Counted from the stretch's first letter, positions 34,623-44,718 are shown. The stretch is DNA of 64,000 nt from Synechococcus sp. AG-670-F04 (GCA_003211515.1 QCSN01000001.1:1-64000); one strand, 5' to 3'. Numbers and translations: made by a program. Notes: a model not told the origin generated them from the sequence alone.

Positions 34623-36395
34623 ATGCCATGGGATGTCATCGTCTGGGGAGGTGGATCCGGAGGCATCGCCGCAGCGCTCCAGTCCGCCAGATCGGGGGCA
34701 GCGACCCTGCTGCTCACGCCAGGGATCTGGCTAGGGGGAATGCTCAGTGCCGCAGGTGTCAGCGCTCCTGATGGACATGAACTCAGCTGCTGGCAAAGCG
34801 GTCTTTGGGGGGCCTTGCTCAGGGAGCTGGATCGACGTGTTCCCGAAGGCCTTGACCAGAACTGGGTGAGCTGTTTTGGTTTCAGACCCGATCAGGCGGA
34901 AGCGGTCCTCCAGGACTGGGTGGATCGTGAGACGAAGCTCTGTTGGTGGAACAGCACCCAGCTGCTGGACGTGGTGCGAAGCCAAGATCGCATCGAGGCA
35001 GTGGTCGTTTGCCGCGACGGGGTCACAACCCAACTGAGGGCTGATGTGCTGATCGATGGCAGCGACCTCGGCGACCTGATGGCTCTGGCGGAGGTTCCCT
35101 TTCGTTTTGGCTGGGAAGCTCAGGAGGTCTGGGACGAACCCAGCGCTCCATCGCAGCACCGGCTGGAGCGGGACCCTTTCTTCAAGGCCCAACCGATTCA
35201 ATCTCCAACCTGGGTTGTGATGGGCCAATGCAGTCAAGGACACGCACCGGAGCACCCTCTGCACCCGCCTCAAGGTCCCTTCGAACACTGCTTCGATGGA
35301 TTCGGTCTGGAACGCATGCTCACCTACGGCCGCCTTCCCGGTGGTCTGGTGATGCTGAACTGGCCGATCGATGGCAATGACTGGCACCAAGGTTTGGAGC
35401 GTTGCATCGCAGCCGAACCCGACCGCAGGGCTGAGCTTGACGCCGAAATGCAAGCCCACAGCAACTCTTTTCTGAACACCTTGCAGAGTTGCAGTGGCGG
35501 TTGGCTGCAGCCAGGCCAGGGCTTCCCAGGCAAGAATCCTGAACTCGCCTTGATGCCCTACTGGCGTGAGGGCCGGCGACTGAAAGGGCTGGAGGTGGTG
35601 TCGGAACGCGACATCCTGCCGCTGCACCCTCAGGCAAAACGTGGCCCCCTGCCCCTGGATGCAGGTGGACTGTGCACAAGCATCGCTGTGGGCACCTACG
35701 TCAATGACCATCACTACCCAGGCGATGACTGGCCCCTTGCACCGAAAAGCTGCCGCTGGGGAGGGCGTTGGACCGGCACCCCCTTTTGCATTCCCTACAA
35801 GGCGCTGATCAGCCCATCCACCGCCAACCTTCTGATCGCCGACAAAGCCTTCAGCGTCAGCCACATGGCCAATGGCGCAACGCGGCTGCAACCATTGATC
35901 ATGAACATCGGCCAAGCTGCTGGATTGGCTGCTGCCATGGCAGTGGATCAGCGCATGGCGGTTTCAGATCTGCCGATCCGACCACTTCAGGAGGCGTTGA
36001 TTCAGGAGCCGCAGGCGCCCGCCGCCGTGATGCCGATTTGGAGCTGGCCCACCTGGCATGCCGATTGGCGAGACGCTCAACTGCGGGCCTGCAGAGATCC
36101 AGGAGGGCTGACGGATGAAGGGGAAATTAGTCATGAACTGGCGGCCGGACTGAGGCTCCCAGCACCAGATCAGGGGCCATCTGCGCCGCGCGCAGAGACA
36201 GTGAAGGGAAGGCTACGCACAACTGCCGAGGGCAGTTGGACACTCGATACAACGAAAGCTTCACTCCCCTTGATCACGCTCGAACCGGGAGTCCAGGCTT
36301 TACTCCAGGACACCCGAGACGGCCAAGCCCTCACTCTCCTGGCTGCTCACAATCCCTGGGGACCGTGGCTGCGGGTGCTTCGGATTCTCAGCTGA
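34623..36395 (+). CDS. FAD-dependent oxidoreductase
   Basis: A 590-residue enzyme of the FAD-oxidoreductase class (PF12831-like). The N-terminal dinucleotide-binding motif is VIVWGGGSGGIAAALQSA at residues about 5-22. A central block reads DVLIDGSDLGDLMALAEVPF. A C-terminal FAD-contact region follows, with NLLIADKAFSVSHMANGATR and IMNIGQAAGLAAAMA. No signal peptide, so probably cytoplasmic. The substrate is unknown; homologues are often annotated only as FAD-dependent. The last 8 bases overlap the RNB gene on the opposite strand. Confidence 0.85.
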   Translation: MPWDVIVWGGGSGGIAAALQSARSGAATLLLTPGIWLGGMLSAAGVSAPDGHELSCWQSGLWGALLRELDRRVPEGLDQNWVSCFGFRPDQAEAVLQDWVDRETKLCWWNSTQLLDVVRSQDRIEAVVVCRDGVTTQLRADVLIDGSDLGDLMALAEVPFRFGWEAQEVWDEPSAPSQHRLERDPFFKAQPIQSPTWVVMGQCSQGHAPEHPLHPPQGPFEHCFDGFGLERMLTYGRLPGGLVMLNWPIDGNDWHQGLERCIAAEPDRRAELDAEMQAHSNSFLNTLQSCSGGWLQPGQGFPGKNPELALMPYWREGRRLKGLEVVSERDILPLHPQAKRGPLPLDAGGLCTSIAVGTYVNDHHYPGDDWPLAPKSCRWGGRWTGTPFCIPYKALISPSTANLLIADKAFSVSHMANGATRLQPLIMNIGQAAGLAAAMAVDQRMAVSDLPIRPLQEALIQEPQAPAAVMPIWSWPTWHADWRDAQLRACRDPGGLTDEGEISHELAAGLRLPAPDQGPSAPRAETVKGRLRTTAEGSWTLDTTKASLPLITLEPGVQALLQDTRDGQALTLLAAHNPWGPWLRVLRILS

Positions 36396-38451
36396 CAATC
36401 AAGCGCAATTGCTCTGACTCATCCCCATCGGCGATGACACGCAGGGTCAAGGCGTCGCCGGCAATCGGATCAGCCCCTTCGAGAATCCCGACAAGGGCCA
36501 TCGCCATGGCATCCACGTGAACGAGGGCAAGACGATCCTGAGGGCGTAACCAACGCAGAAACTGCGTCGACCAGAGCTGGTCCATGCGCTCAGAAAACCA
36601 GATTCGTTGCCAATGGCGTTGATCTTCGCGACTGATCTGAATCGATTGCCGCAAAGGATTCTCGAGATCGCTGATGCATTCACTCAGTTGACTTTCCGTC
36701 ATGGCTGGCGTCTCGTCCAAACAGGCAATCAGTTGTCTGTGCACAAGCAGATCGGCATAGCGGCGAATTGGTGAGGTGGCCTGCACATAAGCAGAGAGAC
36801 CAAGACTGAAGTGGGCCATGGGGGTGGTGCCCTGCACACCGCGACTCAGACAGCGTTTAACCGCGGTGTCCCGAGCTGGTCCTTCAGGAATCCGCTGCAG
36901 TTCCTCCGCTGAAGGAAGTTCTGCCGGCGCCTGGCTCCGAAAGGGGAGCGGCAGATCGGAATCACGGCCGAATTCAGCAACAGCAGCCCCCATCAACAAC
37001 ATCGCCTCACTCACCATCAGGCGGGACGGACACGGGTCGATGATCTGAATGTCCAGCTGGTCGTCCTTGCGCCGAAGGCGTCCTTCAGAACGATCAAAAA
37101 GCAACGCCCCCTGGGATTCCCGCCAGCGTTGTCGATGTTGAAGCAAGGACGCCAGACGAGAGAGCGCGTCATCCCCCGGCGGGGCAAGCTCGATCAAGTC
37201 GTCGGCATCCTCGTAGGTCAGTCCGTAGCGAGGCTTGATCCAGGTGCGTTCCAGGCGCTGGTCCGCGATGGCGCCGTGATCATCGAGGCGAACAGCAACA
37301 CTCAGGGCAGCGCATCGGTGACCTGCCCGAAGGCTGAGCACACCCGCAGCGAGCGCCATCGGCAGCATCGGTTGGGTTCCATCAGCCAGGTAAAGGCTTG
37401 TGGCACGTCGTCTGGCTTCGACATCCAGCGGGCTGCCTGGGGCGATCAACCGCGCAGGGTCAGCGATGTGAATCCAGATCCAGAGGCCATCGTTGGCGAC
37501 TTCCAGCGACAGGCCATCGTCGATTTCCCTGGTATCGGCGTCATCGACGGTATAGACGCTGTGACCAGTCAGATCCAAGCGCAGCCCATCGCCGTCGCAG
37601 AGCTGCAATGAGTGTTCAATCAACCGGTCTGCTTCAGCACAGAGGTCGTCTGAAAAGCCTGCGGACCAGACGCTGCCTCGCAACCCGGCGGGTTGATGGG
37701 GGTCCAACAAAGCTCGCTTGATCAGCCACTGACGCAGAGCACCACGCTCCGGACGAATCCCCAGTGCCTTGAGATCGTCCTGAATCTCCGTATCGGCTCG
37801 AATGCTGGCATCGTCAAGACACGCCAGATCAAGACACTGCTCCAGGGTCTGCCGCCACCGGGGCGTCAGCTGTGCCAAGCGATCGACACTGATCGGGCCT
37901 TCGTTAGCAAGAAGGTCAAGCTGGTGCTGAGCTGCCTGCTTGGCCAGTTGAGCGTGCCGCTGCTTCTGTCGATCACGGCGAATGTCGTTGCGATTGCGAG
38001 GCTGAACTGTTTTGTCACGACGCAAGCGGAACCATTGCTGCTCCCCATGCAGCCAACGCCATAGCGCCGCAAGCTCGACCAAACCAACCTGATCGAGCAG
38101 GAGCTCAGCAAGATCCTCCACAGAGAGGACAGGACTTTCATCTGGGGTTGCAGAGGCCTTCAGGTCTGAGGCGAAAAGCCACCAGGCAGCTGCCAGATCA
38201 CGTTCGGGTAATGCGTAGGCCTGAAGCACATCCACCGCAGGCAAGACATCGCCTTTGGTGTCATCACTCAGCGCTGCAAAATGGTAAAGCTCCCTTGCAG
38301 GAACATCCTGGTCCTGACGGGAGCCGGCAAAACCGACGACAACCCGGTTGCCCTTGACGGATTTGACTTTGCCAAGGACTGGCTGTCCCTTCAGAACAAC
38401 ACCTACGACATCCTGGGGGTTGAAACCAGGTTTCTGAGAAGTTCCGATCAG
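36388..38451 (-). CDS. RNB-domain exoribonuclease (RNase II/R type), apparent CTG start
   Basis: A 3'-5' exoribonuclease for mRNA and rRNA turnover. The active site is intact: [18 protein letters not shown] at about residue 306 and the RNA-channel motif [16 protein letters not shown] near residue 557. The conserved N-terminal domain ([18 protein letters not shown]) is in frame, but no ATG, GTG or TTG lies upstream of TTG 38244, which would remove it. The first codon that would keep it is CTG at 38451, whose CTGA overlaps the rpsR stop codon. About 687 residues from there. The other RNB protein in the window, Zam, lacks these catalytic residues. Confidence 0.85.
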
Positions 38452-38669
38452 CCTTCGGGGTTCACAAAGGGAAGCAGTGCAACGATGCGAGCACGTTTCA
38501 CGGCGTTGGTGAGATCCCGCTGTTGTTTGGCGGTGAGACCAGTCAGGCGACGGGGAAGAATCTTGCCGCGTTCGGTAATGAACTTCTTGAGAAGATCGAC
38601 ATCCTTGTAATCGATGGGATCCCCGGGCTTGATTGGAGAAAGGCGCTTCTTGAAAAAGGAGCTGGACAT
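38448..38669 (-). CDS. rpsR: 30S ribosomal protein S18
   Basis: A 73-residue component of the small ribosomal subunit that binds 16S rRNA with S6. The reading holds the S18 core ([20 protein letters not shown] then [19 protein letters not shown]) and ends [12 protein letters not shown]. Length is normal. It is 40 bases downstream of rpmG and its stop overlaps the probable start of the RNase gene, so the three form one transcription unit. Confidence 0.97.
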
Positions 38670-38709
38670 AATGCTTAGAAAGGGTTGGTCGGCTGAATTC
38701 AGTGACAGC

Positions 38710-38910
38710 TCACTTGATTTCTTTGTGAAGAGTCATCTTGTTGAGCTGTGGGCAGAACTTCATCAGTTCCAACCTTTCAGTGGTGTTCCGACGGTTCTTC
38801 TCAGTGGTGTAACGAGACACACCGGGAGAGCGTTTTTCGGAAGCGGGAACGGACCGGCATTCGGTGCACTCAAGTGTGACAACGATCCGGACGCCCTTGT
38901 TCTTAGCCAT
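38710..38910 (-). CDS. rpmG: 50S ribosomal protein L33
   Basis: A 66-residue protein beginning [18 protein letters not shown]. An upstream in-frame ATG at 38955 gives an unlikely 15-residue extension. Two CxxC-like features (CTEC early and a single FCPQ late) show the zinc-type pattern incompletely. The core [17 protein letters not shown] is typical of L33. The gene leads the rpmG-rpsR-RNase unit and is divergent from pheT, with 133 bases between starts. Confidence 0.96.
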
Positions 38911-39043
38911 GAAGGACGTAGCGCCGCAGTTGCGAAGCGAATTGACAAACAACAATCTTACCTTCTGGAGCAGAATGCTCCCGCAAACGCACTTGGGTGC
39001 GATGGATGTTCGTAAGATCTCCTGTTTTTAACGCGACCAACCC

Positions 39044-41488
39044 ATGCGGGTGTCCCTCTCCTGGCTGAAGCGACTGGTGCAGCTGGATAGCGATGTGGAC
39101 ACGCTTGCCGACCAGCTGTCCATGGCGGGCTTCGAGGTTGAGGAGGTCGACGATCTGAACAGCCGGGCCCAGGGGGTGGTTGTGGGATATGTCCAGGAGA
39201 GAAACAAACATCCGGATGCGGACAAGCTGAGCGTCTGCAAGGTGGATGTTGGAGATGGAACACCGCTCCAGATCGTCTGCGGTGCCCCCAACGTCAGAAG
39301 CGGCCTGCATGTCCCAGTGGCAACGGTGGGCGCTGTTCTTTCGGCTGTCGGACTCACCATCAAGGCCGGCGCTCTCCGGGGCGTGGCCAGCGAAGGAATG
39401 ATCTGTTCCTTGTCCGAACTCGGCCTCGCCAACGATTCCGAAGGCATCGCCGAACTCAACACGATGACCGAGACCATGCCGGAGCTTGGGACGCCTGTCG
39501 CAGCCATGCTGGGACTGGACGATGCGGTGTTGGAACTGGCCATCACCGCCAACCGGCCCGACGGCCTGTCGATGGTCGGAATCGCTCGGGAGGTCGCCGC
39601 CTTAACGGGGGGAACGCTCACCCTGCCTGAGCTAAACATGAGGCCCTCGCACGACGGACTCAACTGTGATCAGGAGAGTGCGAGAACCATTCGAAAGGGC
39701 GGCCTCTACAGCCTGACCTTGATTGAAGGCGTTGACGGATCCAGGCCTTCACCGCCAGCAACCAGACAAACCCTGGAGCGAGCAGGAGTTAACAGTGTCA
39801 ATGCTGTTGTGGACATCACCAATCTGGTGATGCTCGAGCAAGGGCAGCCCCTACACGCCTTCGATGCCGATGCCCTCGAATCATTGACGGGGGAATCAGT
39901 GTCTGCCGATGATTTCGGAGTCCGGCTGGCCCGTGATGGGGAAGCCTTCACCGGGCTTGACGGCCGTGAACTCAAGCTGACCAACCGCTGCCAGCTCGTC
40001 ACCTGCCATGACCTCCCGATCGCCTTGGCAGGGGTGATGGGAAGTCTGGCCAGCTCCGTTACTGCATCCACTCGACGAATCTGGCTTGAGGCGGCGATGT
40101 TCAGCCCCGCTTCCGTTCGCAACACCGCCCGGGCCGTGGGTCTTCGCACAGATGCAAGTGCCCGTTTCGAGAAAGGACTTCCGGTGGATCTCACCCTTCC
40201 CTGCTCAGCGCGGGCTTCCGGCTTGCTCTGCGATGAATTTGAGGGGTCGGAACAGGGACGTTGGGTCTGTGGAGACGTGCCGACGGATCTCGCACCTGTC
40301 AGGCTTCGCCGGAACGCGCTTCAGCGACTGCTCGGGCCGCTCGCCACCGAGCAGGGACCAGAGACACTCAACGACCAGGCCATCGAACAATCCCTGACAG
40401 CGTTGGGCTGCCAGCTCACTCCATGTGATGAAGGTTGGCAGGTGGTGCCACCACCCTCCAGGCGCCAGGATCTTCATCGGGAGGTTGACCTGATTGAGGA
40501 GGTAGCGCGACTGACTGGCTTTGATCAGTTCGGCGCTCATCTGCCCGCTCCACTTGAGCCAGGCGCCCTGACCGCCAAACAGCAGGCTGAACGGCAACTC
40601 AGACGCCTTCTCTGCGCCAGCGGCCTGCAGGAAGTCACAACGCTCTCCCTTGTCGGCGCTTCAGATCAGGATCCGGATCGCATAGCGATCAGCAATCCAC
40701 TTCTCGCGGAAACCAGCCACCTCCGAACCAATCTCTGGGAGGAACACCTCCAGATATGTGCCCGCAATATTCAGGCTTCACGCCCCGGCTGCTGGATTTT
40801 TGAAATTGGCCAGACCTACGCGGGGACATCTTCAGCCGTAACGCAGCATGCCGTTCTGTCGGGAATGATCTGCGCCGAACGTCGACTGGAGCGTTGGACG
40901 AGCAGTGGAAAACCAGCGCTGCCAACCTATTACGACGCCCGTGGCTGCCTGACCCAAGTGATGCAAGGACTGCATCTGGAGATCAGCGATCGTGTCCTCA
41001 ATGATGATGAGCGGCTGCACCCAGGCAGGGCTGCAACCCTTGTGCTCGAAGGCCGTCCTCTCGGCTGTTTCGGTCAGTTGCACCCCTCCATTGCCGAACA
41101 GCGAGATCTCCCCGAAGCCACCTATCTGTTTGAGCTCGATTTTCAACGGTTGCTGGAGGCGGCAACACGGAGCAACCGCTGGATCCCAGCGTTCAAACCT
41201 TTTGCGACAGTTCCTGCCAGTGAACGGGATCTGGCTGTCGTCGTCGACCGCAACTGTCCTTCAGCTTTGTTGATGCAGGCAATCCGCAAAGCCGGTAAAC
41301 CACTGCTCGAGCATGTCGATCTGCTGGATCGCTTTGAAGGGGCACAACTGGGGGAGAACAAAGTCAGTCAGGCCTTTCGTCTCCGCTACCGCGGCGAAAG
41401 CACCCTTAAGGATGAGGACGTCCAACCTGTTCATGACAAGGTTAGGACGGCGCTTGTGAAGCAGTTCAAGGCTGAACTCCGCAGCTAA
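39044..41488 (+). CDS. pheT: Phenylalanyl-tRNA synthetase beta subunit
   Basis: The beta chain of the heterotetramer that charges tRNA-Phe; it binds and edits the tRNA. The 814 residues contain an N-terminal EMAP-type tRNA-binding domain (about 39-150, VVGYVQERNKHPDADKLSVC), the B3/B4 editing domain (about 215-380), B5 (about 410-490), the catalytic-like core, and the C-terminal FDX-ACB anticodon domain (about 715-814, FKPFATVPASERDLAVVVD). All are intact. Its last 23 bases overlap the convergent rlmD gene. The alpha chain is outside the window. Confidence 0.97.
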   Translation: MRVSLSWLKRLVQLDSDVDTLADQLSMAGFEVEEVDDLNSRAQGVVVGYVQERNKHPDADKLSVCKVDVGDGTPLQIVCGAPNVRSGLHVPVATVGAVLSAVGLTIKAGALRGVASEGMICSLSELGLANDSEGIAELNTMTETMPELGTPVAAMLGLDDAVLELAITANRPDGLSMVGIAREVAALTGGTLTLPELNMRPSHDGLNCDQESARTIRKGGLYSLTLIEGVDGSRPSPPATRQTLERAGVNSVNAVVDITNLVMLEQGQPLHAFDADALESLTGESVSADDFGVRLARDGEAFTGLDGRELKLTNRCQLVTCHDLPIALAGVMGSLASSVTASTRRIWLEAAMFSPASVRNTARAVGLRTDASARFEKGLPVDLTLPCSARASGLLCDEFEGSEQGRWVCGDVPTDLAPVRLRRNALQRLLGPLATEQGPETLNDQAIEQSLTALGCQLTPCDEGWQVVPPPSRRQDLHREVDLIEEVARLTGFDQFGAHLPAPLEPGALTAKQQAERQLRRLLCASGLQEVTTLSLVGASDQDPDRIAISNPLLAETSHLRTNLWEEHLQICARNIQASRPGCWIFEIGQTYAGTSSAVTQHAVLSGMICAERRLERWTSSGKPALPTYYDARGCLTQVMQGLHLEISDRVLNDDERLHPGRAATLVLEGRPLGCFGQLHPSIAEQRDLPEATYLFELDFQRLLEAATRSNRWIPAFKPFATVPASERDLAVVVDRNCPSALLMQAIRKAGKPLLEHVDLLDRFEGAQLGENKVSQAFRLRYRGESTLKDEDVQPVHDKVRTALVKQFKAELRS

Positions 41489-42875
41489 TTCGCTCCAGCA
41501 GAGCCAGTGACTCCAGATGGGTGGTCTGAGGAAAAAAATCCACCGGCTGAAGGCGATGCAACCGGTAAGCACCCTCTGGGCCCATCAGGGCCTTGAGGTC
41601 CCTTGCCTGGGTTGCGGGATCGCAACTGAGATACGCCAGCAAGGGAGGAGGGCTGCCCAGAATGGTCTCCACGACGCGTTGGTCCAGTCCACGCCGAGGC
41701 GGATCCAGGACAAGAGCGTCTGTGCCTGGCAACGCCTGCGCCAGTTGATCGGCGACGTCTCCCGCGATGAAACGACAGCGTGGGGCCAAACCGTTCAACG
41801 CAGCATTGGACACAGCCTGATCGACGGAAGAGGCATGCAGTTCGATGCCCAACACATCAAACCCAACCGCAGCCAAGGGAAGACTGATGGTGCCGACGCC
41901 GCAGTAAGCATCGACCAGCCTTCCGCTGCCAATGGTCTGCAGAAACCACTGGCGCAAGACGGTCACGATCGCCTCAGCCTGAAGTGTGTTGACCTGGAAG
42001 AAGGTTGTTGTGGCCAGCTGGAGCCGTTGACCGCAAATGCGTTCCTCAACCGTCTCGCATCCTGCGACCAGCCGCGTTTCCGTCCCGAGAATCAGGTTGC
42101 TCCGTTTGGGCTGCAGGTTGAGTGTCACGCCGCGGAGCTCCGACCATCGGGCCATCCATCGGTCAGCGAGAGACTTCAGACCCGGTAGAGCCTCATGGCT
42201 GCTAACCAGTGTGATCAACAGCTCACCGGAATGATGGGCCAACCGCAGACCCAAGTGCCGCAGTCCAGTGCCCGTCTGCAAGTCATGGTCAGCGGGCCAT
42301 CCGGTGGCCTGCAAATCGTTTTTGAGTGGCTGAATCAGCGCATCGAGGCGCGGATCGAGGACAGGACAACGATTCAGGTTGACGATGCGATGGCTTCCGC
42401 GTTTGAAATAACCAAGACGCAGGCGACCATCAGCTGCGCGATTGAGCGGGATTAGGGCCCGATTCCTGTACCCGAACGACCGATGCAGATCGCTGAGAAC
42501 GGGCTCCGGATCGGTGCAGATCTGGCCGAGACGGCGCAGTGTCTCAGCAAGGGAAGCATGTTTCCATCGCGCCTGAGACGGGTCGTCCAGATGCTGAAGT
42601 GTGCAGCCTCCGCAGTCAGCCGCGAGGATGCAAGGCGGCCGGCGACGGGCATCCGAGGGGTTGATCAGACGAACGCGACGGCTCAACCAGCGCGAACGTT
42701 GACGCTGCTGAAGCTGAACCTGAGCCTTTTCGCCAGGGAGCAGATCCGGAACAACGATCACCCAACCCATCCATCGGGCTAAGCCGCGACCATCTCGATC
42801 GAGATCCACGGCTTCCACCTCGATCAGCCGGCCTGGTCTTGGTGCCGCGTCGGTCGCTGACGTGGTCGGGGTCAT
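41466..42875 (-). CDS. rlmD: 23S rRNA (uracil-5)-methyltransferase, RlmD/TrmA family
   Basis: Methylates a uracil of rRNA (or tRNA) using SAM. About 469 residues from the ATG at 42875, where the N-terminal part becomes TRAM-like (GRLIEVEAVDLDRDGRGLAR). An iron-sulfur cluster is indicated by Cys residues in CILAADCGGCTLQ. The SAM motif is LVDAYCGVGTISLPLA at about residue 325. The catalytic Cys lies in AYLSCDPATQARDL near residue 425, with DPPRRGLD before it. RlmD versus TrmA/RlmCD cannot be settled by eye. It is divergent from apcD, with about 100 bases between starts. Confidence 0.88.
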   Translation of the reverse strand: MTPTTSATDAAPRPGRLIEVEAVDLDRDGRGLARWMGWVIVVPDLLPGEKAQVQLQQRQRSRWLSRRVRLINPSDARRRPPCILAADCGGCTLQHLDDPSQARWKHASLAETLRRLGQICTDPEPVLSDLHRSFGYRNRALIPLNRAADGRLRLGYFKRGSHRIVNLNRCPVLDPRLDALIQPLKNDLQATGWPADHDLQTGTGLRHLGLRLAHHSGELLITLVSSHEALPGLKSLADRWMARWSELRGVTLNLQPKRSNLILGTETRLVAGCETVEERICGQRLQLATTTFFQVNTLQAEAIVTVLRQWFLQTIGSGRLVDAYCGVGTISLPLAAVGFDVLGIELHASSVDQAVSNAALNGLAPRCRFIAGDVADQLAQALPGTDALVLDPPRRGLDQRVVETILGSPPPLLAYLSCDPATQARDLKALMGPEGAYRLHRLQPVDFFPQTTHLESLALLERISCGVQP

Positions 42876-42975
42876 GGATTCGCCGTCTCGGCATTGCAAT
42901 GGCGTAACAGCAGGTGCAACTCAAAGCGGCTCCACCCCATATGAGCACTACAGTCGTCAAAGCCTGCCCAGTTCC

Positions 42976-43470
42976 ATGAGTGTCGTCCGGGATCTCATCC
43001 TTCAGGCCGATGATGATCTGCGGTATCCCACCAGTGGTGAACTTCGCACCATGGTCGATTTCCTCGATCAGGGTGCCATGCGTGTCTCCGTTGTGAAGGT
43101 GCTGACGGAGAACGAAAAGAAGATCATCGATGAATCCGCAAAACAGTTGTTCAGTCGCAAGCCTGAATACGTCGCTCCGGGTGGCAACGCCTACGGACAA
43201 CGACAGAGGGCTCAATGCCTCCGCGATTACAGCTGGTACCTCCGATTGGTGACCTACGGAGTTCTGGCAGGCAGCACCGAGATGATCCAGGACATCGGTC
43301 TGATCGGTGCTCGCGAGATGTACAACAGCCTCGGCGTCCCGATGCCTGGGATGGTCGAAGCGATGAAGGCGATGAAAACAGCTGCTCTTGCCCTTCTCTC
43401 CGACCAACAGGTGAAAGTGGCATCGCAGTACTTTGATTTCCTAATCCGAGGAATGCAGACTCCCACCTGA
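42976..43470 (+). CDS. apcD: Allophycocyanin alpha-B subunit (ApcD)
   Basis: A 164-residue phycobiliprotein that acts as a terminal emitter in the phycobilisome core, sending energy to the photosystems. The ATG at 42976 gives the canonical opening MSVVRDLILQADDDLRYPTS; the frame is open upstream but does not belong. The chromophore-binding Cys sits in AQCLRDYSWYLRLVTYG at about residue 81. The final helix ends DFLIRGMQTPT. The gene is apart from other phycobilisome genes, as usual for apcD. Just past the stop lies the palindrome at 43476-43491. Confidence 0.95.
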   Translation: MSVVRDLILQADDDLRYPTSGELRTMVDFLDQGAMRVSVVKVLTENEKKIIDESAKQLFSRKPEYVAPGGNAYGQRQRAQCLRDYSWYLRLVTYGVLAGSTEMIQDIGLIGAREMYNSLGVPMPGMVEAMKAMKTAALALLSDQQVKVASQYFDFLIRGMQTPT

Positions 43471-43752
43471 CCAAACGTCTCAATTGAGACGCTTAAAGAG
43501 TCCAATCCAGCGTCTCAAGCTAGATCCTTGATCGGATTGCTTCTAGGGCCTTGCTTCCCGTCGTTAAACAGATCGGCAAAAGCAAGTCAATTTGAATCCA
43601 TTGACCCAGGCAGGCTCACTCTTTGTCTTACTTCGAGTCTTGCCAGAGACTATGACCGCACTTCTGCACTCCTCTGGTTGCTCGTTGCACCATGGATGGC
43701 CTAACGCTGATCTACAACTCTGAGAGGGCGGTCTGCGACAGGGGACATCGTT
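43471..43752. other. Palindrome-containing spacer between apcD and the HExxH gene
   Basis: About 280 bases holding one perfect palindrome (43476-43491) and one extra half-site GTCTCA at 43512-43517. It must contain the promoter of the HExxH gene. I see no additional coding sequence with a convincing start. Confidence 0.5.
43476..43491. promoter_or_regulatory. 16-bp palindrome of GTCTC-N4-GAGAC type
   Basis: CGTCTCAATTGAGACG is a perfect 16-bp palindrome, 5 bases after the apcD stop codon. It shares the outer arms with two other sites at 45235-45248 and 46076-46089. Such a symmetric short site is typical of an operator for a dimeric DNA-binding protein, but a terminator-like hairpin without U-tract is also conceivable. 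Confidence 0.6.
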
Positions 43753-44718
43753 TTGTCGAATCAAAACTTCGATTCTTATTGCAAAGGTTTTAAGGGGGCA
43801 GACACAACCTGGCCATCCCTTCCACTCCCTCTCGATCGACGCGAAACCTGGTGGGTCAAATGGATGGAGCAAACACCGGTGCAACAGCGCTGGTCGAAGC
43901 TTCAAAAACATTTGCCTCAACTCAGGATCCAACCTGGTCGCAACACGCGACGAACTGAGCGGTACAAGAGGCTTGTCTTGCAAGGCAAACAACCAAATAC
44001 CGCCGATCGGGAATGTGCCCCCCTGCTGGCAGACCCCAGAGGATTCAACATGTTTCTGGCAAGTCAACCCTGGGGGACGGTGCCCGTCCTCAGCTTCAAC
44101 AAGCAGGACGATTTCAAGTTGGCCCTGCGATGCCTGGCCTTCCGTTGTGAGGACGTCAATCTGCCAGCAACGGTTCACTCCCAGGCCATTAGCGGCTTGC
44201 CCCACTGGGGCTTGATAAGAGAAATCGACTCCAAGTGTCGCTGCCAGATTCTGCTCCTACATCGAGCCCCTTACAGCTCCATCCCTGCAGACCAGGTTCC
44301 TGGTGAACCAGATGCGGCGACATGGATTGAGCAATCGCAACAATGGCGACTAGCCCATGAACTCACCCACATTGCATGCCAGCGACTGGTGGGAGAAATG
44401 CGCATCAATCTCTTCGACGAACTGCTGGCCGATGCGGTGGGCATGCTTGCCGGGCTTGGCATGTATAGCGCCAAACTTTTTCGACAAGGATTAGGCCTCA
44501 AAAAAGACGCCACATTGATGCACAACGCTCGGGCTGAAGTTTATGTATCCAACCTGAAGCCAGAGGATCACAGGCGAGCGTTCCTCGCTGTTCTGGAACG
44601 AGCAGAGGAGCTAGAAAAACTTCTGAACGATGGCTGCTTGCCGCGCGAACCGATGCCTTTGCTGCAAATTCTTGTACGACAACGCCTCAATCAGCCGATC
44701 ACCGTTTGTGGAGCTTGA
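43753..44718 (+). CDS. Uncharacterised HExxH protein, putative zinc metallopeptidase
   Basis: A 321-residue soluble protein from a TTG at 43753 preceded by AGGGG. A later ATG at 43861 is possible. The N-terminal half is basic and of unknown fold. In the second half, WRLAHELTHIACQRLV carries an HExxH zinc motif (HELTH, residues about 201-205). A conserved-looking Glu in DELLADAVGM follows 18 residues later, the geometry of gluzincin peptidases. The C-terminal 90 residues are helical. No signal peptide is visible, so it probably acts in the cytoplasm. I cannot place it in a named family. Palindromic sites lie on both sides. Confidence 0.7.
   Translation: MSNQNFDSYCKGFKGADTTWPSLPLPLDRRETWWVKWMEQTPVQQRWSKLQKHLPQLRIQPGRNTRRTERYKRLVLQGKQPNTADRECAPLLADPRGFNMFLASQPWGTVPVLSFNKQDDFKLALRCLAFRCEDVNLPATVHSQAISGLPHWGLIREIDSKCRCQILLLHRAPYSSIPADQVPGEPDAATWIEQSQQWRLAHELTHIACQRLVGEMRINLFDELLADAVGMLAGLGMYSAKLFRQGLGLKKDATLMHNARAEVYVSNLKPEDHRRAFLAVLERAEELEKLLNDGCLPREPMPLLQILVRQRLNQPITVCGA

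Noticed and set aside
34731-35915. A long reverse-strand open frame (394 codons) opposite the FAD enzyme gene
   Set aside because: The forward frame has clear FAD-binding motifs and protein-like sequence; the reverse frame has no recognisable domain and is a by-product of the GC-rich codon pattern.
42616-43407. A 263-codon reverse frame spanning rlmD and apcD
   Set aside because: Both genes on its location have strong family matches in other frames; no independent evidence supports it.
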